Of a stretch of DNA of 64,000 nucleotides, positions 61,475 through 64,000 are shown in pieces (position 1 is the stretch's first letter; the number at the start of each line of letters is the position of its first letter). The notes under the pieces are model-generated. The model saw only the letters and a program-made list of their open reading frames with translations. It made no database searches and was not told the DNA's origin. The position numbers and the translations under genes were made by a program. This DNA comes from Balneolales bacterium (lineage in GTDB: Bacteria; Bacteroidota; Rhodothermia; Balneolales; Natronogracilivirgulaceae). The stretch covers positions 1-64,000 of the forward strand of contig SLOL01000124.1 of the NCBI GenBank assembly GCA_007132495.1, read 5' to 3'.

Positions 61475-63034
61475 TTACTGCCGCAGGTGCGTTTTGAAGG
61501 CTTTTCCAAATCGATTTACGGCTTCAACAACGATATCACCGTTGTTTCGGGCGGCCGGTGCGTAAAACATGTGGTCATTCGGAACGGGATTGACCCAGGT
61601 GCGGCGTTCGGGTTTGTCGGATCCGTCGTGCAGCTTTACGGACAGAGGGTCAGGGCCGGTTTTCCGTTTCATTCGGCCCCGGCGTTCCCCGTTTTCATAC
61701 CAGAATACGTTCCATTCCGGATCCCAGTCCCAAACATTGGCGACAATCTCATCAGCAGCCTCCGGATCGGTACCGTGTTTATAGAGCCGGATTTGATGGT
61801 CGTGGGCTTTGCCGGTGGACTTGTATTGCCATCGCAGTTCACTGCCGCGGACTTCATATACTCCATAGCCGTTGGGAGTTCCATCAAAGCAAATGGGTCC
61901 GCTCCACCAGGCGCCGCAGACCGTGCCGTGAATGTGTTCATGAACTCCCCCCTCGAAGACATGCTCATGTTCATGCGTGTGGCCTGACAGGATATGTGCG
62001 TTATAAGGTTCCAGCAACCGATACAGTTCATGCCGGTTGGTGACCGAAATATGGGTGGATGGGGTACCTTGTCCAAATCTTGCATATTGCTTGCTTTCGG
62101 CCGGAATATGCATGGTAACGATTACGGTTCGGCCGGATTCGACACGAGCCAGGTTCGCTTTAAGCCAGTCAAGTTGATCTCTTCCCAGATAGCCGATATA
62201 TCCGGCACCATGCCAGAATATATTATTCAAAACAATATAGTGTACTTCACCCATATCAAATGAGTAGTGGGAAGGCCCGAAATATTCATGGAATACCTTA
62301 TAGGACTTTTCGGTTGAAGGAACATCAAATACAATGTCATGATTTCCGAGAACCTGGAAAAAAGGGACACCGGACTTTTTTACAGCAACCTCATACTCCG
62401 GAAACAGCTCAAGGTTGTCAAACATAAGGTCGCCGCAACCGAATCCGAATATCGGCTGTCCGTCGCCGAAGCTGCGGATGAGCTGTTGAATATCTGGTAC
62501 GGTTTCGCTGTGAAAGCGCTCTACCTCGTAGTTGTTCTCGGTTTGCGGGTCGGCCAACAATAAAAAACGGTGATGATCTTCGCTGTTGCGCCTCGGTTCC
62601 AGTTGAAATCGGGCAGTCATCTCTCCGTTACTATCCGGTGTAATTTTTTTATAAAAGTGTGCGGTGCCGGTCGGATTGGTCGGGATCCTGTATCCGGATG
62701 GCAGTGACAGATAGACGAAAGGACGCCGCCCGTCTGAAACCAGTTCATACTCTCCTTCATCATTCGTTTGAGTAACGCGAAGACCATCGGTTACCACTAC
62801 ATCCCGGACACCGGAACCATCGGAGATGACATGTCCACGAATCCGAACCATGGAGCCGGCACTGTTGTCCCGACCAGAATGCACTGCGGGGATACCATTA
62901 GTGTCAACCGTACCGGAATGGGAGGTAAGCACTGTTGAGGGAAGGATAAAGCCTGCACCGGTAAGGAGCCCGGCTTTTTTCAGAAAGCTTCTTCGGGAGG
63001 CAAGATACCGGTTCAGGGAATTGTTATCGTTCAT
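61475..63034 (-). CDS. Tat-exported calcineurin-like phosphoesterase
   Basis: From the ATG at 63034 the 519-residue protein starts with a Tat signal (SRRSFLKKAG at 13-22 and the hydrophobic stretch after it). An N-terminal carboxypeptidase-regulatory-like beta domain (about 60-145) follows. The metallophosphoesterase core has LLADPQ, GFGCGDLMFDN, VLGNHD, TMHIPAE and LSGHTHEHEH. A C-terminal domain of calcineurin-like enzymes ends it. It probably acts on phosphate esters or a nucleotide in the periplasm. A longer frame to 63085 lacks the Tat motif in the right place. It is monocistronic, with its own promoter. Confidence 0.88.
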   Translation of the reverse strand: MNDNNSLNRYLASRRSFLKKAGLLTGAGFILPSTVLTSHSGTVDTNGIPAVHSGRDNSAGSMVRIRGHVISDGSGVRDVVVTDGLRVTQTNDEGEYELVSDGRRPFVYLSLPSGYRIPTNPTGTAHFYKKITPDSNGEMTARFQLEPRRNSEDHHRFLLLADPQTENNYEVERFHSETVPDIQQLIRSFGDGQPIFGFGCGDLMFDNLELFPEYEVAVKKSGVPFFQVLGNHDIVFDVPSTEKSYKVFHEYFGPSHYSFDMGEVHYIVLNNIFWHGAGYIGYLGRDQLDWLKANLARVESGRTVIVTMHIPAESKQYARFGQGTPSTHISVTNRHELYRLLEPYNAHILSGHTHEHEHVFEGGVHEHIHGTVCGAWWSGPICFDGTPNGYGVYEVRGSELRWQYKSTGKAHDHQIRLYKHGTDPEAADEIVANVWDWDPEWNVFWYENGERRGRMKRKTGPDPLSVKLHDGSDKPERRTWVNPVPNDHMFYAPAARNNGDIVVEAVNRFGKAFKTHLRQ

Positions 63035-63112
63035 GGGAACACCCAGATTAAAGCGGTGAATGAAGAGATCCTGCTGAATGAACAAAATCAGGATAATGGA
63101 TATGATCTTTTT

Positions 63113-63143
63113 AAAATGTACTTCTCCACAGAGAAGAACTCAA
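63113..63143 (-). promoter_or_regulatory. Bacteroidota-type promoter of the phosphoesterase gene
   Basis: On the minus strand TTG (63143-63141), 20 bases, then TACATTTT (63120-63113) fits TTG, 19-21 bases, TAnnTTTG with one mismatch. The leader to the ATG at 63034 would be about 70 bases. Confidence 0.55.
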
Positions 63144-63313
63144 GTTAATAAGGTGGAGGCTTTCAGCTGGTATCGCCGTATCCTATATTAATCTGTATGG
63201 CATGATTGTAAGCTGACCGGCAGGGAAAGGAATACATTCTGCAGGTTCGATCAACCTGTCACCCGGGCAAGCACAGCCTGACAATAGCTGTTACCCCGGT
63301 CCACATATCAATA

Positions 63314-64000
63314 ATGGAAATGAGTAATTCGGCCATAACGGTTGACCGCCTTTTTGAGGATCTTTCAAATCAGCTGACAGTGCTGAAAAAAAACAAAGAG
63401 GCACTTAAAGCATCACGCGGGATTGTGGAAAAGGCACTTGCGGACGGAAATGCCTATTACGGTATCAATACCGGTTTCGGGGCAATGGCACAAAAACGGA
63501 TCGGGACCCATGAGTTGTCCGGTCTGCAGACCAATCTGTTATTGAGTCATGCTGTTGGTGTAGGGCCGTCTGTTCCGTTTGAAATTTCACGGTTGATGCT
63601 TCAGCTGAAACTGTATACCCTTGGCCTGGGCTACTCCGGCATCTCCCTGCGCACGTTTGAGCGGCTCATGTATTTTGCTGAAAATGATCTGATACCGGTT
63701 GTTCCTTCACGAGGCAGTCTGGGTGCTTCCGGGGATTTGGCACCGTTGGCCCACATGTCACTTCCACTGATTGGTCATGGCCAATTCTGGGATGACAACC
63801 GAAAGGAGCCGGTTTCGGCCGGTGCTATTCTTCAATCCCATCAGCTTGAACCGATTACGCTTCAGGCCAAAGATGGTCTCGCTTTGATCAACGGGACACA
63901 ATTGATGAGTGCATATGGTGCCTGGATTTTCTATCGCAGCAACCACCTGGTTAAAATGGCAGACTTGATTTCAGCGATGAGTCTGGAAGCTCTGCAGGGT
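63314..64000 (+). CDS. hutH: Histidine ammonia-lyase (partial, runs off the window)
   Basis: HutH removes ammonia from histidine to give urocanate, the first step of histidine breakdown. The window holds 229 codons with no stop. YYGINTGFGAMAQKRI near 51-66 and the active-site loop GSLGASGDLAPLAHM are present. Ala138-Ser139-Gly140 would form the MIO prosthetic group, and NGTQLMSAYG follows. Three in-frame choices lie close together (ATG at 63314 and 63320). The C-terminal half and any other hut genes are outside the window. Confidence 0.95.
   Translation, partial: MEMSNSAITVDRLFEDLSNQLTVLKKNKEALKASRGIVEKALADGNAYYGINTGFGAMAQKRIGTHELSGLQTNLLLSHAVGVGPSVPFEISRLMLQLKLYTLGLGYSGISLRTFERLMYFAENDLIPVVPSRGSLGASGDLAPLAHMSLPLIGHGQFWDDNRKEPVSAGAILQSHQLEPITLQAKDGLALINGTQLMSAYGAWIFYRSNHLVKMADLISAMSLEALQG

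Noticed and set aside
63181-63313. A tRNA-like segment with GGTTCGA near 63243
   Set aside because: No matching acceptor and anticodon stems could be drawn; only the short motif is shared.

Overview
The window is an ordinary chromosomal stretch from a Gram-negative member of the FCB (Bacteroidota-like) group. The best guess is Balneolota or Rhodothermota. The pointers are a ribosomal protein S16 tail of charged low-complexity sequence, a PorV/UPF0164-type barrel, a DUF4270-like lipoprotein behind a short starch-synthase-like protein, LptB and LolA/LolE homologues, and three promoters that fit the Bacteroidota pattern TTG, 19-21 bases, TAnnTTTG. The lineage is inference; no rRNA or tRNA gene is present to settle it. 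Genes are tightly packed on both strands. I see no prophage, insertion sequence, CRISPR array or integrase.

Layout. 1-2091 (+): end of rpsP, then rimM, trmD, rplS. 2216-3313 (-): mrp. 3507-14843 (+): gcvT-comB, repeat copy A, ftsK-lolA-UPF0104 protein, then an outer-membrane barrel, a mini HU protein, an HU/SPOR membrane protein and ExbB/ExbD/TonB. 14928-19903 (-): CCA/poly(A) polymerase family gene, ispE, glgP. 20031-23394 (+): CDF transporter, repeat copy B, universal stress protein, membrane-fused MurF-like ligase. 23395-24627 (-): lolE-like permease. 24771-34866 (+): glgB, malQ, a degenerate starch-synthase-like gene, a DUF4270-like lipoprotein, a barrel, a TPR protein, rho. 34930-40319 (-): PorV-like barrel, miaA, purS, repeat copy C, purQ, M42 peptidase, lptB, rhodanese. 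40516-42456 (+): dnaN and a SAM hydrolase. 42461-46719 (-): amn, GNAT, radC, argS. 47088-52419 (+): arsR, peroxiredoxin, topA, an unknown gene, a porin. 52416-57919 (-): orphan HsdR-N nuclease-like gene, pepP, dnaX-ybaB-recR. 58285-59988 (+): Na/Pi cotransporter, followed by repeat copy D. 60135-63034 (-): Tat-exported phosphoesterase and a baeRF-like protein. 63314-64000 (+): start of hutH.

Themes. Most genes are core housekeeping: translation, replication and repair, isoprenoid, purine and arginine-tRNA functions. Around them sit three clusters: envelope and cell division (FtsK, LolA, SPOR, TonB system), glycogen (glgP, glgB, malQ and a probably inactive glgA relative), and thiol or peroxide functions (arsR plus peroxiredoxin).

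The least explained structure is a 74-bp intergenic element. It is present in four gap-free copies about 16-22 kb apart, in both orientations relative to transcription, with imperfect terminal inverted repeats and an inner GC hairpin whose loop varies while its stem is kept. Other points of interest are two overlapping perfect palindromes upstream of arsR, a MurF-like ligase whose substrate domain is replaced by membrane segments, a DnaX without its zinc cysteines, and an Mrp without its CxxC.
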